From Takifugu bimaculatus (Eukaryota > Chordata > Actinopteri > Tetraodontiformes > Tetraodontidae), in the NCBI GenBank assembly GCA_004026145.2, contig CP034991.1, positions 10,645,610-10,709,609 of the forward strand: 64,000 nt of DNA, given 5' to 3'. The position numbers were made by a program, and so were the translations under genes. Shown piece after piece: positions 53,201-64,000 of the stretch; positions within the stretch are counted from its first letter, which is position 1; the number at the start of each line of letters is the position of its first letter. The notes beneath the pieces are model-generated. The model saw nothing but the letters and a program-made list of their open reading frames with translations, had not been told where the DNA came from and did not search any database.

Positions 53201-54811
53201 AAAGTCTGGCTTTGGCTTTTGGCCTCGATTTCACACAGATTTGTAAATAAAAGAGTCCGACTCTTCCTCTTTTCCTGCTCTTCTCCTTGATCCAGGTGAA
53301 GGAAACGAGCGACGTGGTTCTGTCCGGGGCTTATGTGGATCTGCACCAGGCGGCCGAGGCTTCGCCGGAACCCCCCTCTCAAGTACAGCGGCAGCCCTCT
53401 TTTACCGTTTCTCACATTGCGACTCCCTCGAGGACGCCCTGCCCCTCTGCAGACAGCATGAATTTGTACCTTTTACACATCTGACATGTGTGAATAGACT
53501 CGGGGAAAGAGTGCGTCTGTCTCTGCACAGGGGGGGAGGCTGCAGAGCGATCTGGTGTTCACAGAGATCGGCCGGCGCATCTCAGAGGTGGGCCCCGAGC
53601 TGGTGAAGAAGGTGAACGCCGTGTTCGGCTGGGAGATCACCAAAGAGGGCAAGACCGCTGCTCAGTGGAGTACGTACACACACACACACACTCATACGTG
53701 AATTTCTATCCTCGTGGGGACCTCGAGCGATCTCCCGTCGAACCCCTCTCGTTGAGTTGCTCCGTATTCACCACCGATCAGACCGATAGTTCAAATGTTC
53801 ACGTGAATCGGTTCACTTCAGATTCTGCCATCAAAGCGTATAAAACCGATGTCGCCGAGCGTTATGTTGCTCCGCACAGCGCTAGGTTAGGATTAGCATC
53901 AGGAAAAATTCCTTCATTTGAAATGTTTTGACTCCGCGTCCGCTCGGCTGCCTCACTGATGTTAAAAGGAGCTCAATTAACCAGCATTACTCTAAATCTG
54001 ATTAAATAATCCACGCCAGCATTTATTTGTAATGAATTTTATTTCTGCTGACGTGAGTGCCGTTCGGAACCAGCCGGTGCCGAGGGCTCCCCATCAGGCC
54101 TCATGAGTTATTCTGTCCCCACACAGCCATCGATCTGAAGAACGGCGCCGGCTCGCTGCAGAAGGGCCCGTACGGCGGGAAGGTGGACGTGACCTTCACG
54201 GTGGCGGACGAGGACTTCATGGAGGTGGTGCAGGGGAAACTCAACCCTCAGAAGGTACAGGAGCTGCTTACGGGCCGGTTTTCCTGTCCGATTCCCGCCG
54301 TAAAAACTGTGAAGACGTGAGATCCAGTCATGTCAGGAGGACAGATCTCGATGTTCAGAAGCGCTCGGCGCAGCTAATCAATCGATGCTACTTGTTATGT
54401 CCATACCGTCGCCTCCGTCATGTGGACATGTACAGAATTCCTGGTCCTGGAGCGCTGTGTATTGATCCGAGGCCGGAACACGTCCACTGCACAGTCTGCG
54501 GTTAATACTGTGCCGGGGGTCCCTCGGGGGGAGTTCCCCTCCATCCGCTCTGACTGTAAGGAGACACATCATTGGGAATGATGTGAACCACCTTCGCGTC
54601 ATTGATTCTTTTAGCAGAGAGGGACGCTGCACGTCCTCACCTCCTTCTGAACTTCAGGAATGTCGTTCCTCTATTTTCTCCTGGGTGTTTGAATAACGCG
54701 CCACTCAAATATTGTTCTCAGGCCTTCTTCTCCGGCAAGCTGAAGGTCAGAGGGAACATCATGCTGAGTCAGAAGCTGGAGGTCATCCTGAAGGACTACG
54801 CCAAACTGTGA
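41147..54811 (+). CDS. hsd17b4: Peroxisomal multifunctional enzyme type 2 (17-beta-HSD4 / D-bifunctional protein), complete
   Basis: Catalyses hydration and the (3R)-hydroxyacyl-CoA dehydrogenase step of peroxisomal beta-oxidation of very-long and branched-chain fatty acids and bile-acid precursors. Coding exons: 41147-41198, 41608-41661, 42328-42435, 42831-42890, 43020-43041, 43181-43227, 43930-44014, 45011-45198, 46520-46611, 46731-46755, 46884-47012, 48358-48464, 50726-50838, 50953-51076, 51191-51242, 51380-51451, 52039-52142, 52221-52286, 52583-52652, 52791-52897, 53117-53203, 53296-53382, 53531-53669, 54127-54254, 54722-54811. The phases join to 2,208 nt, 735 aa (human 736). SDR domain 1-305: TGAGGGLG at 13-20, NNAG at 96-99, S149, Y162, K166. 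Hydratase-2 domain about 324-610: catalytic D509 and H514 in [13 protein letters not shown]2 domain about 618-735, ending in the PTS1 signal AKL. Exons 5 (22 nt) and 10 (25 nt) are microexons. The intron 21 donor (AAA|GTCTGG) is weak. Confidence 0.97.
44331..44895 (+). other. Unexplained coding-like stretch in hsd17b4 intron 7
   Basis: An open plus-strand frame runs 44331-44690 behind an acceptor-like CTCTGGTCAG. A second frame, 44698-44895, follows in another phase ([18 protein letters not shown] and [10 protein letters not shown]). The minus strand is also open over much of 44700-44850. None matches HSD17B4 or any family I recognise. It may be a decayed retrocopy, an alternative exon, conserved noncoding DNA, or chance. 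Confidence 0.3.
45199..46519 (+). other. hsd17b4 intron 8 (1.3 kb)
   Basis: A long intron between the SDR exons. I recognise no exon, RNA gene or transposon in it. The region 45360-45700 is GC-rich with an open minus-strand frame that matches nothing known to me. Confidence 0.6.
47254..47263 (+). promoter_or_regulatory. PBX-MEIS/PREP composite site
   Basis: TGATTGACAG is an exact match to the PBX-MEIS/PREP decamer, inside hsd17b4 intron 11 and upstream of the motif cluster at 48070-48200. Confidence 0.4.
48070..48205. promoter_or_regulatory. Candidate enhancer motif cluster
   Basis: Within about 135 bases: GCAAATATTCAT near 48074, a paired TALE-type CTGTCAATTGTCAG at 48152-48165, a forkhead-type TGTTTACATAAG from 48172, and an octamer half ATTTGCAT at 48192-48199. 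This is a motif reading only; no conservation was tested. Confidence 0.35.
50053..50120. repeat. 19-bp tandem repeat, 3.6 copies
   Basis: The unit GTGAGGACATTACTGGGAC starts at 50053, 50072, 50091 and 50110 (last copy partial). Later copies carry GC in place of GT at the second base. It lies in hsd17b4 intron 12. Confidence 0.97.
50231..50289. repeat. (GT)n microsatellite
   Basis: About 29 GT units followed by GC/GT variants, in hsd17b4 intron 12. Confidence 0.97.
50875..50899. repeat. (GT)n microsatellite
   Basis: A short GT run in hsd17b4 intron 13, soon after the donor. Confidence 0.93.
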
Positions 54812-55251
54812 CCTTCACCGCTGGCCAATCGGACGCCCGCCGGGACTAACCAGCCGCCATCGGACCCTCGCAGCATCCTCCTAACCTGTAATTGATTTAT
54901 CCGGGTGTGCTGACATGCTTTTCCTTTTAGAGGAAATGAGCGAGGGCTCGGTGACGTCAGCGCTGCAGAGCGACCCCTCCCCACTCCTAAACTGTATCTA
55001 CAACGGCTGCAACACCTTCATGTTTTAGTCGGACTTGCGGCTCCAAAGGATGATTCTCACACCCACGTCTCCTTTAAAGCTCCCCAGATCGAATCTAAAC
55101 ATCCTCAAAGCTTCAATTCCCTGAAAACAGGTTTGCAGCTGTGGACTAATTGGCTTTAGTTTGGGACACACAAGTGTAATTTAATAATGTATAGTTTATT
55201 AGAAAATAGTGTCAGTGTAGCTGAATGAATCTACTGGTTGCGCTTGTTGAG

Positions 55252-55257
55252 AATAAA
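55252..55257 (+). terminator. hsd17b4 polyadenylation signal
   Basis: AATAAA lies 441 bases after the hsd17b4 stop codon, in the context GAGAATAAAGTT, followed by a GT/T-rich stretch. Confidence 0.7.
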
Positions 55258-55516
55258 GTTAATTCATACTAAAAGAGCTCTTCTTTCATGTCTTGTTTGA
55301 TCTGGCTGCAGCCTGAAAAGCTTCAAAAATAGATTTGGAGTGAAATTTAAAGTTAAACTCTTATGGGGACGTTGACCAGCCATGAGGAATAAGGAGTCGG
55401 TCCTGATGTGCATTAAACGCACATTTCCACGAGTCGCTGTCGAATTGTGCAGCCGTTGAGATGAAACACGACCATCGAGCTGGATTCAGAATCAGGAAAA
55501 ACCTCCTCGTTACATA

Positions 55517-55522
55517 TTTATT
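55517..55522 (-). terminator. Candidate dmxl1 polyadenylation signal
   Basis: AATAAA on the minus strand 1.7 kb after the dmxl1 stop. If used, the dmxl1 and hsd17b4 3' ends would lie about 250 bp apart without overlap. Nearer signals may exist. Confidence 0.35.
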
Positions 55523-57229
55523 CATCACAACAGTACAGTTTCAGCGCATGGTAAAGATTTACACGTCCTACGTCTATAAAAATTGGATTTGTGTCACATT
55601 TGTAAGAGGATGGGGGGGGGGGGGGGGTTAGCTGACACTGCTGTCAGGAAAACCTGGAAAATGAGTGGCGGAGAAGGGGCAGCTGTTCAGAGGAAAAGTG
55701 ATTTTATTCTCAATCAACCACAGAACACATGTTTCAACCACTCCGATTTATGGAAAAAAACAATAAAAAACAGTGGAGAGCAGCTCCAGCCCAGCGTCGG
55801 AGCAGTCACTCATCCCAACCTGGACACATTCTCATAGTTCCAGGGTTTTCCAGGGCAAAATTCTGGAAAAACACTGCATGACCGCCATCGTCTCCTTCAG
55901 CAGCACCAGGTGGTCCTGTTACTCCTGCACCACAGTTCTTTAGCACGGATCCGCAGAACCTCCCTGCTGATGTGCAAGGCCATCCCAGGTTACAGTTCCC
56001 ACCCACAGGGTGACGGCAGCGGGCCGCCTTGGGGAAAGATGTCAACACTGTCGCCGTGACAACGGTAGAATAAAATAAGGAGACGACAACTACAAGGCAA
56101 AACCTAGTTTGCAAAGGCGTTTCTTATTAGGGTCCGTAGGGGGAAAAGTAAAGAGCAGAATTATGATGTTGGAATAAAACATTCCCCCAACAAAACAGGA
56201 CATTAAAAACTCTCCTCGACCCGAGTTCCATTGTCAACAGCAAAGTTTCCTGTTCGGGAGCGAATCTCCAGGATTGAATTCCAAGGAGCCCCAGACTGAA
56301 CCACTGAATGCTACTCTGTGCAATTTCGTATTGATGATAATAGCTAGACAGGACCGCTCTAATATGGCAGCTGTCAGAAACTAAGGACACTTCATAAAGC
56401 GGCTTAAATCCTGCATACTGTCAATACTGTATATTACTCAAAGGCTTTATTTTACTGCCCTGTAGCCATGTGGATCACTACTACAGATCATTTAGCTAGA
56501 TTTCTTTGTGCAAATAGAGAAACTGGCACATTCTTTGCAGTTCAGTGAATGAATGCAGTGTAGTAAATGAAAAGGAATACTTGTTTTTAAGGATTTGCTA
56601 TTTTGAAGGCTAAACGAACAGAACCCCGCCCCCCTTGAGTCTAAAAGCCTCTGCAGGAAACCAAATGTAAACGAGCACGGTTCTAAAAATCAAAGAGTTC
56701 ATTTCCACCTGCAAAAGTGCATCAGTCAGTCTTTTTCAAATTAAAAGCATGAAAGCTGAACAAAGGGGGAACGTGTTGGCTTCTGTGCTGCGAATCCTCC
56801 TCTCTGGATCTAGTAGATCTAGTGTGCTTCACGGACTGGCGGCGTCCGAGCTTCCGCTCTCACAACCACGTTCGTAGCCCGACGTGTTCATTTTGAACAA
56901 AGACCGAAGAAAACGGGAAAATTCTTCATCTCAATGAAGAGCTGAGCTCCAGCCTCGTTCCTCCTGCTCTCACAGCTTCACCTCCTGTGCAAAAAGAGAC
57001 GGCGCGCACGTGCCGCCGCGTGCGTTCGGAATTCCAGCTGGCCGTTTAAAGATTTCTTGGATTCTGTGTGCTTCGACATTCCTACATTTAATCGGCTTTT
57101 AACGCCTACGATCCTGGTTCTGATCGTACCCTTCACCTTCTGTCCTGGCTCAAACAAGCAAACAAAGAAAAAATACCTTCACGTTATTGGACTGGAGGTA
57201 ATTTTGGGTTTGGGACCACTTCCTGTTTC
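55523..57229 (-). other. Probable dmxl1 3' UTR
   Basis: No coding signal is seen between the dmxl1 stop and the candidate polyadenylation site. A poly-G run lies at about 55610-55627. Confidence 0.45.
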
Positions 57230-60200
57230 TCATATGTAGAATTTGACACTGTTCTTGAGGTGATCCTGGTTGTTGCTATGGGCAACGCTGAAGCGGTTGG
57301 GGAGGATCCTCATCTTCATGGTGCCGTCGGCGCCGCAGGAGAAGATGTGATCGGCCGGTCCCACCTCGATCTGCATGACTCCCGTGCCGAGGTTCCGGAA
57401 CAGCGACTGGCGAGCGTGCTCGTTGGGGAAGGTGTAGAGCGGGCTCTGAGTGGCGAGGCTCCAAACCTGCGGGATGGTACAGAACTTCAAAAAGGTGGAC
57501 CAGGAAGACATGAAAAGAAAAACCCAAACATGATTCTGACTTGAATTTAGATGGAAAAAGTAGCGATTTCCTCTTTCATTACGGAGACGGAATGATTTCT
57601 GCTGGAGGAATGTTGTGTTATTGTTGTTCTATACGTATGGTGCCTATGTCACACAGGAAGTGAGCGAGCATTTGACTCCTCCTCCGCCTCAGCAGTATCG
57701 CGAACTTCAGATCCTGTCATTTAAATCTATAGATTTACTCCTGGTCGGCGTAGCATGAGCACAAGCAGCACATTCATATGCTTCCTTGGAGGTCAGTTTT
57801 TTTCCTGTGAGCAATCATGTGGAGTAAAAGTCATTTGAATTTGTCGCAGACGTGCACGGCAGCCTTTCTTGTACATCTGTGTGATGTGACATTTTCATCT
57901 TTAGAGCTACAGCAACTGTAATCGGCGCTGACACGTCGGGGCGTGACGGCTGTCAGGATCGCGTCCGCCGTTTCTGCCTTTGCTTCCTGATTTACGGTTT
58001 TCCGCTGAACGTCTGCGAGTGTCAGTGGGAAATACCCTGATGTTGCCCTCCGATGATCCGCTGATGAAGCAGTCCTCGGTGGGATCTACGGCCAGCGCTT
58101 TGACCGGGGATTCGTGGGCCTGGAAGCTTTGGCGCTGGTGCTTGTGGGGAAGGTCCAGGATGCTGATCCAGCCCTTCTTTCCACCAGTGATAAGCAGCTG
58201 GTGCCTGGGGGCCATGGCGAGCACTGTGGCGCCGGAGTCATGGCAGCAGAACGCTGAGGTGGACGGACACGGGACGGTAGAGGAAGACCGCATTTAAATT
58301 TAAAGAAAAGAGACATTTCAAGCGGAGACATTTGTGTTTCTCACCATGAACGAGGCTGCTGCCAGGAGTCACCAGAGTGTCCCAGAGACACACGTTCCTG
58401 TCAGGAGCCACCAGGAGCAACGTGAGGTGGATCAAAAGCAGCAGGACCATCATTCATAGAGAGGAAAACAGTCGCAGCCTAAACCACCTACAGTAACTTA
58501 ACCCACACGTGAGGTTACTGGCCCAAGACCCGGGTCCCCTGATGTGGGAATAACTTTAAAAATCCTGAATTTTCCGGTTCCAGTCAGCCAAACGGTCCTT
58601 CTGCACTCTCACCTGTTGTCCGTGGATAGGCCCGCAGTAGCAATGAGAGAGGAGGAGCCCACAAAGACGAAGTCATGAGCCGTCTTGTTGTGGCACTGCA
58701 GCGTCTGTCGGGGTCAGAGCAACAGCGAACGGTCGGTAACAGAGAGGCTGACAAAACATGGGAACGGCAGGAAGGGAACGCCAGGATGCCGACGGGCCAG
58801 GGACGGAAATAGAATCATTGGTTGGAAGGAGCCCGAGGACGCGCTGCTGGGTGCTTACCAGGTACGGCTTGGGCGTGTTCCCACTCGTGTTGGTCTGCCA
58901 GAGGCTCAGCGCTCCATCAGCATCAACGATACCAAACTATAAAACACAGATGAAAACCTTTCAGGACCAGCGGATAAAACGTACTGAGATTAGTAACAAA
59001 AATGTATTGTTTGCATGTGTGCATGTGGAGGACCTACACTTCCTAATATACCTCTCTGGAAAACAAACTCAGCTGTAGAAAACATGAAGTAAAACTAAAG
59101 CATCAACCACGAATAAGCATTAAAATATCCCCTTGAAGATGGAATGATTTAAAGGAAAGATACTACAGAGCTGTAACAGCGTAGCTGTAAAGCTCCTGTC
59201 GAGGGTGAAAAACAAGAGCGTCTGTCTTCATGAAGAGAGGAAATGGAAGAGACGGGGGAGCCTCTCCTGCTCCCCGGCTTAAAGAGCTTCTCCTTAAAGA
59301 GCGGAGAGGAAAGGGAGAGAGAAGAGAGCTCTCAGAGAAGGAGAATAAACTCAACACCGAGAAAAGATAATGAGGCAGCAGCTTTGGGAGTGAAGACAGC
59401 TTCAGGGAGGACCTCGCTCTCATGGAGGACACGAGCCATCTGAGCTCTGAGAGGGCTGGGAGACATCAGTGCAGCACTGGGCTGACAGGGAGAACCGGAG
59501 GGGAAGCTTTAGGTCATGGCAAGGCGGGAGGAGGGAGGAGGGAGGAGAGTGTCCGACCCACTCTGCTGGAGGTGAGTGTGTCTCCAGCTGTTCTGAAACC
59601 AAGCGAACACTTGTTTGCTCCTCACCTTGTTTCCCTGGTGGTTGAACCTGATCCTGGTGACTCTGGAGTTGCCCGGACTTCTGAAACAGAGGATCTGTTG
59701 GGAGTGACCCCACTCGAACATTCTCACGCTGCCATCCTGAGCTCCCGTCAAGTCTAACAACGACAAACCTCCGATCATTTTCCACGATGCGCTCCGTTAT
59801 GTGCCGAGAAGCATCAGCCACACTTACAGTAAGGCAGCGTGGGGTGGGAAGTCATCCTCCTCACATTGTTGATGTTTCTCTTTATCATCTGGGGGTAAAA
59901 ACAACGTGCAACCCTTCAACCGCTGGTAAATGATGACAGAACGGTTCTGACCGTCAATTTAGCTCAGCACCATCAACTAACAACAACTCTGACGCATTTC
60001 TCCGCCCATTGAACCAAATTTCACTATCGAAAATCGCTTAATAATATAAAATTATTACATGAATAATATAAATATCCCTTAAAAAGCTGTGGACATGTTC
60101 TATTGCAAACTAGAGGAGTCAGCATCATCTGTCTTCCTTTGTAAGTCAATGAGGGAAGCTAAAGTTAGCAGCTATGGTGCTTTAGGCAAACAGAGCCCAG

Positions 60201-62737
60201 ACAGATGAATTATTAATTAAAGTAATTTAAACTGCTTTGAGGATTTGCTTTGACTACAAAGAAGGACACATCCAGAGAAAAAGACAACATGAATTAATTC
60301 TCGAAATGCAGTGAGGGATACAATAAACCCATGGCGACTGTCGTCGTGCCGGCTGAGGATGCTTTTAGGAGCAGAGTCGATCTGACTTGAGAGATCGCTT
60401 TAACTTTCTGATCTTTAAAATGCGACACGTCATCGTCTGTCATGCTGCTGAAGTGTTGAAAACAGGCCCCGACTCGCTCATATCATCTGTCACTCACAAC
60501 AATCTTCATCGTAGGCGCGTTCTGTCTGTAAAAGGTGGATTTGCTCCACTTTGTTATCCTGATCCAGGCCGTGTGCAGTAAAGTCTCAATTTGCTGTCAA
60601 CTGCCGAACGGGGGTTATAAATATAATCATGGCGTGCTGCATTCGGTCCTAAAGCTCACCACAGATGCACCGCGGCCCGTCTGCACTCCTCCCAGCCACG
60701 GCATGTTGATGGGTGTCCCGAGGCTACTGTGAGTGTACGGCGTTGTTCCGTGGAGGGCGGCACAGTCGTCACGTGTGTGGACGACCAGAAAGTCGTCAGT
60801 GCCAACGCTACAGAGGCGGATACAGAGTTTCAGAGAGCTTTCTGGACGTTAAAATTGTAGCATGTATTTAGCGAAGAAGCACGAGCCTCGTCAGCGCACT
60901 CTTCTGCATGAGCCTGTTACTGTTACAGGAGAGTGCACGGGTACACACACACACACAGTCTTACCCTTTGGTTTCAACCTCATCATCGTCAATCCACGTC
61001 AAGATTTGAGTGGCCAGGATGGATGACACATCCAACTCCTGAATGTCATGGGTGGAGGCCATGACTAAACAATTCCGATTTGCCTGGGAGACAGGAAGAG
61101 ACAGGAAATGGGGAAAGGAAGATGGCTGTGACTCAAATGATAAGGGGAAGAACTAGCTTGATGCTTAATGGATGAACTGAAAAAGTCAGAAGGCCCCAGA
61201 GCGTGACACTTTTCACTTTGAATGTGCCTGTGGTCAAACAACGATACGCTGTTTTGCTTTTAGCTATGACCCAGCACGCCCCGTCCTCTGAAAAATAAAT
61301 CGCTGTTGGAATACTTGGAGCGTGCCACTTTGCTATTTAAACAAAGAAAGTGTACGTAGAGCACGGGCTCATCAGAGAAACACCAACTGCGTCGCTAAGG
61401 ATTAAAGATAGGCTCTAGTGTCAAATCCTTTACGGCTGCCCTGTAAACTTTAGTGTAAAAGAACTGTACCTTGTTGATGGCAAACGCTGTGATGATGTCA
61501 GATTCCTTGTGTATGATGCGCGCTTTTCCTCCAGGGCAGCTCAGATCGGACTCAACCTGCACATCAGGGATGGACATGGCATCAGCGTCACACATTAACA
61601 CGTCTCGTGTTCTGGTTTCGTATGCCGTCTGCTACGCTGAGGCCTATTTAACTCGGGCCAGAGTCCTTTGTACCGAGGTGTACGTAGGCTTTACAGACAC
61701 TGCAGAGATGTAACACCCGGACGCCAGGAATTACTCGTGGCTAGATTTAACCAAGATGTTTGCTGAATTTGTTGGTTCTTCTTTCAGATGGAATAAAGTA
61801 AACCCAGACTTGAAGCATTCGAAATATGGTGGTTAGCCATTTTTCTGAGCTAAACATCCCTGTGAGACGTGGATCTGCTGCAGCACTGTAAGGTCTTTTA
61901 ATCAGAAGCTCTTGGGCTCCGTAGCCCGTCCTCTGAGAGACTGGGTTAATTAACGCTGAGCCGAACGGAGGAGCGGCAATGTGGCAGCGTGTTTGGTGGC
62001 AGCGTGTACTGTAAGAGCCTGAAGATTAAAAAGACTCAATGTAGCATCAATGCAGTGTGCAACTCAAGCCTTGCTTAAAAGGGTTCAGACGTTCCCTCGG
62101 ATTATGTTCCTGCATGGCCACACTGCAGGAGTTTAGCGTATCGCAGCCACTGAAGCGTATTTTTGCAAATTACCTTTAGTTTACACAGTCATAGCCCACA
62201 TGATTGTGCAGTAACTGCGCTTGGTAGAACAAGGATATTGTCAAATATTACCCAAAAGAGGCTTAGGCTCACTCTTGGAGGTGTGGAAATATTCAGTAAT
62301 TCAACTAGTCCATCAACATCAGGTTTATTTCCTACGTTCTGATCAGCAGGAGGAAAATAAGGCTTTGTTTTACTTTTTAGAGGACAGAACAAAAACATGC
62401 ATGTGAGTGTGTAAAACATAAACGTAAAAAAATGCAAAACATGCAAAAAAAAACCAACACGGTGCAACAGTAGCGGACATCTTTCTTCCTGTTCTCACGT
62501 AAATCTCAACATAAATCTAAGATATATAAACACTGGTCACAGCTTTCAAACAGATTCAAAAATTCAGCCAGCAAATACATGATCCCCCCCGCCCCCCCCC
62601 GACCTAAAAATAGCATGAATCAGAATTTATCTGAAGCAGCAGTACCTGATGGGTTCCTGTCTCCTCCATCCCTGAACATTTCATATTGTCAGTCTGGTCC
62701 TCGCCCGACTTTAATGATTGGGGAAGCAGCAGAGGGG

Positions 62738-62771
<34 letters not shown>

Positions 62772-64000
62772 GCACACACACACACACACACACACACAAA
62801 ACAGCCGTGAACCATGCAGGCAAACACAGAGACTGGATTATTACGCAGTGAATTAGACACGGGTGCAATCATTTGAATAAAATTACAGCATCGACATGCA
62901 ACTGGAGGCAGTAATAAAACGTGTGCTTGGCATGCGGAACGACAGCAACAGTATAAACAAAAGTGGCTTTGCCAACAGACACATAAACGGCATCGATGCC
63001 TTGGGGTGATTACACATCAGCCAGGTTGTAGGGTTTTATTAGAACAAAGCGGTTTATGGGTTATTCAGTGAGGATTTGCTGCGCAGCGCTTAGGCAGAAG
63101 TGTGTGTACCTGATTTGGGTCCCGTTTCTTGGTAAAGATGTATCTAATGAACGTCTCCTGCACTTCCTCCTGCTTTACCAGAAACTGCCAGAGCCGCTTC
63201 ACTGGCAGCGCAGAAGGGTGGCCCGTCCTGAAAGGAGCAAAGCACCTCCAGCTTTTAACACGAACGCTTAATAAATCAGCCGTGACCCTTTTCGGATACA
63301 GAGAGAGAATATGTGCATACATTTTTTTTGGGCCACTGGTCTTGATGTTAGCTCTCTCTAAATAACTGCAGCTTTAGGCAAAACATATCAAAATCACACA
63401 GATGAAGCGATTTCCCTCCAAGAAAAGTAAATTCGAACAGCGCTGTGGTGTGTGGAAACCGCTGGTGACGAACAGCTGTAGGCTAAACTTTGGAACAATT
63501 ACTTACTGCCTCGTACTTGTATGATGTGCTGTTACTTTGGTATGATATAATCTATCCAGCCCAACGCCCCCCTCGATGTATGAATTCATGTTGTCAGAGG
63601 GCTGAGGGGCATTGCTGGATGTTTAAAGTTGTAGCAAGATAAGCAAGCGCTGCCTTATGCAAACGTATGCAGAAGACCTCGAGAGGATGCAAAATGCTAA
63701 TGAAATAAAAACACTAAAGACCAGATCAAACGGAACACAAACTGCAGTTTACCAAAAACAACATTTATCACCCTGCCTATTCGGTATAACATGCCGTCTT
63801 CCTCTATAACATATCTGTGTGAGGCTTCCTATATCTGCACCTGAATGGGGTGTTTGATGGTTCATACAGGGCCTTGTGTCTCAGCAGGGCGGGACCAGGC
63901 GCTTCATCCTGAAGGGGAGTTGAGATGTATTTGAGAGGGGGGCCCCCAAAGATCTGCAGCCTTTTCTGCAGCACCTGCTCCCAGCGTTGCAGCGTTTTCA
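57230..64000 (-). CDS. dmxl1: DmX-like protein 1 (rabconnectin-3 alpha), C-terminal 12 coding exons, 5' part outside window
   Basis: Large WD40 protein that works with WDR7 and ROGDI to assemble the vacuolar H+-ATPase and acidify vesicles. Minus-strand exons: 64000-63841 (partial), 63227-63110, 61556-61470, 61083-60965, 60807-60660, 59888-59828, 59753-59626, 58936-58859, 58704-58613, 58397-58345, 58253-58036, 57466-57230. Phases agree at every join and give the last 498 residues. Family hallmarks in order: VKRLWQFLVKQEEVQETFIR, PGGKARIIHKESDII, MASTHDIQELDV, LVVHTRDD, GTPINMPWLGG, KRNINNVRRM, then the final WD40 repeats YYLTGAQDGSVRMFEWGHS, NVCLWDTLV, HDSGATVLAMAP, CFISGSSEGNIRVW and FSCGADGTMKMRILP. 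DMXL2 is similar, but the hsd17b4 neighbour supports dmxl1. It is convergent with hsd17b4. Confidence 0.93.
61557..63109 (-). other. dmxl1 intron with CA microsatellite
   Basis: A 1.55-kb intron between the exon ending ...TKKRDPNQ and the exon starting VESDLSCPGG. The CA repeat at 62742 is the only feature I recognise. Confidence 0.7.
62742..62798. repeat. (CA)n microsatellite
   Basis: About 28 CA units with one AG interruption, in a dmxl1 intron. Confidence 0.97.

Noticed and set aside
57272..57286. RFX X-box-like GTTGCTATGGGCAAC
   Set aside because: It lies within the last coding exon of dmxl1 and is explained by coding sequence.

Overview
The window is vertebrate nuclear DNA, most likely from a ray-finned (teleost, probably percomorph) fish. 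Five genes are split by GT-AG introns, several introns are only 70-150 bp, dinucleotide microsatellites are frequent, and the proteins are clear orthologues of vertebrate genes. I cannot name the species. Most long open frames are not genes; the genes below were rebuilt exon by exon from splice sites, codon phase and protein similarity recalled from the families.

Layout. (1) 95-14540, minus: sh2b3 (LNK adaptor), five coding exons from the start codon into the SH2 domain; the 3' part lies beyond position 1. A candidate leader exon and promoter sit at 22602-22930. (2) 24965-25820, minus: pheta1 (FAM109A/Ses1), one coding exon that carries a one-base frameshift cutting off its conserved F&H tail, plus a probable leader exon behind a 72-bp intron. 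(3) 27.7-34.2 kb: intergenic, no gene seen, some stretches that look like conserved regulatory DNA. (4) 34678-39483, minus: prr16 (Largen), two coding exons, with a long near-perfect hairpin in its intron. (5) 41147-54811, plus: hsd17b4 (peroxisomal D-bifunctional protein), complete in 25 coding exons (735 aa) ending in the peroxisomal signal AKL. (6) 57230-64000, minus: dmxl1 (rabconnectin-3 alpha), the last 12 coding exons (498 aa), convergent with hsd17b4.

The genes do not form a pathway. In human, SH2B3 and PHETA1 are neighbours at 12q24, while PRR16, HSD17B4 and DMXL1 lie together at 5q23, so the window spans a junction between two ancestral syntenic blocks. prr16 and hsd17b4 are head to head, with start codons 1.66 kb apart across a CpG-rich region holding a long CT/CA/GC tract.

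I found no convincing new multi-gene system. The observations most worth checking are the pheta1 frameshift, the 35-bp perfect inverted repeat with 52-bp imperfect arms in the prr16 intron, a snap-back element in sh2b3 intron 1, PBX-MEIS composite sites in an hsd17b4 intron and between pheta1 and prr16, a CTCF-type site between pheta1 and sh2b3, and an unexplained coding-like stretch in hsd17b4 intron 7.
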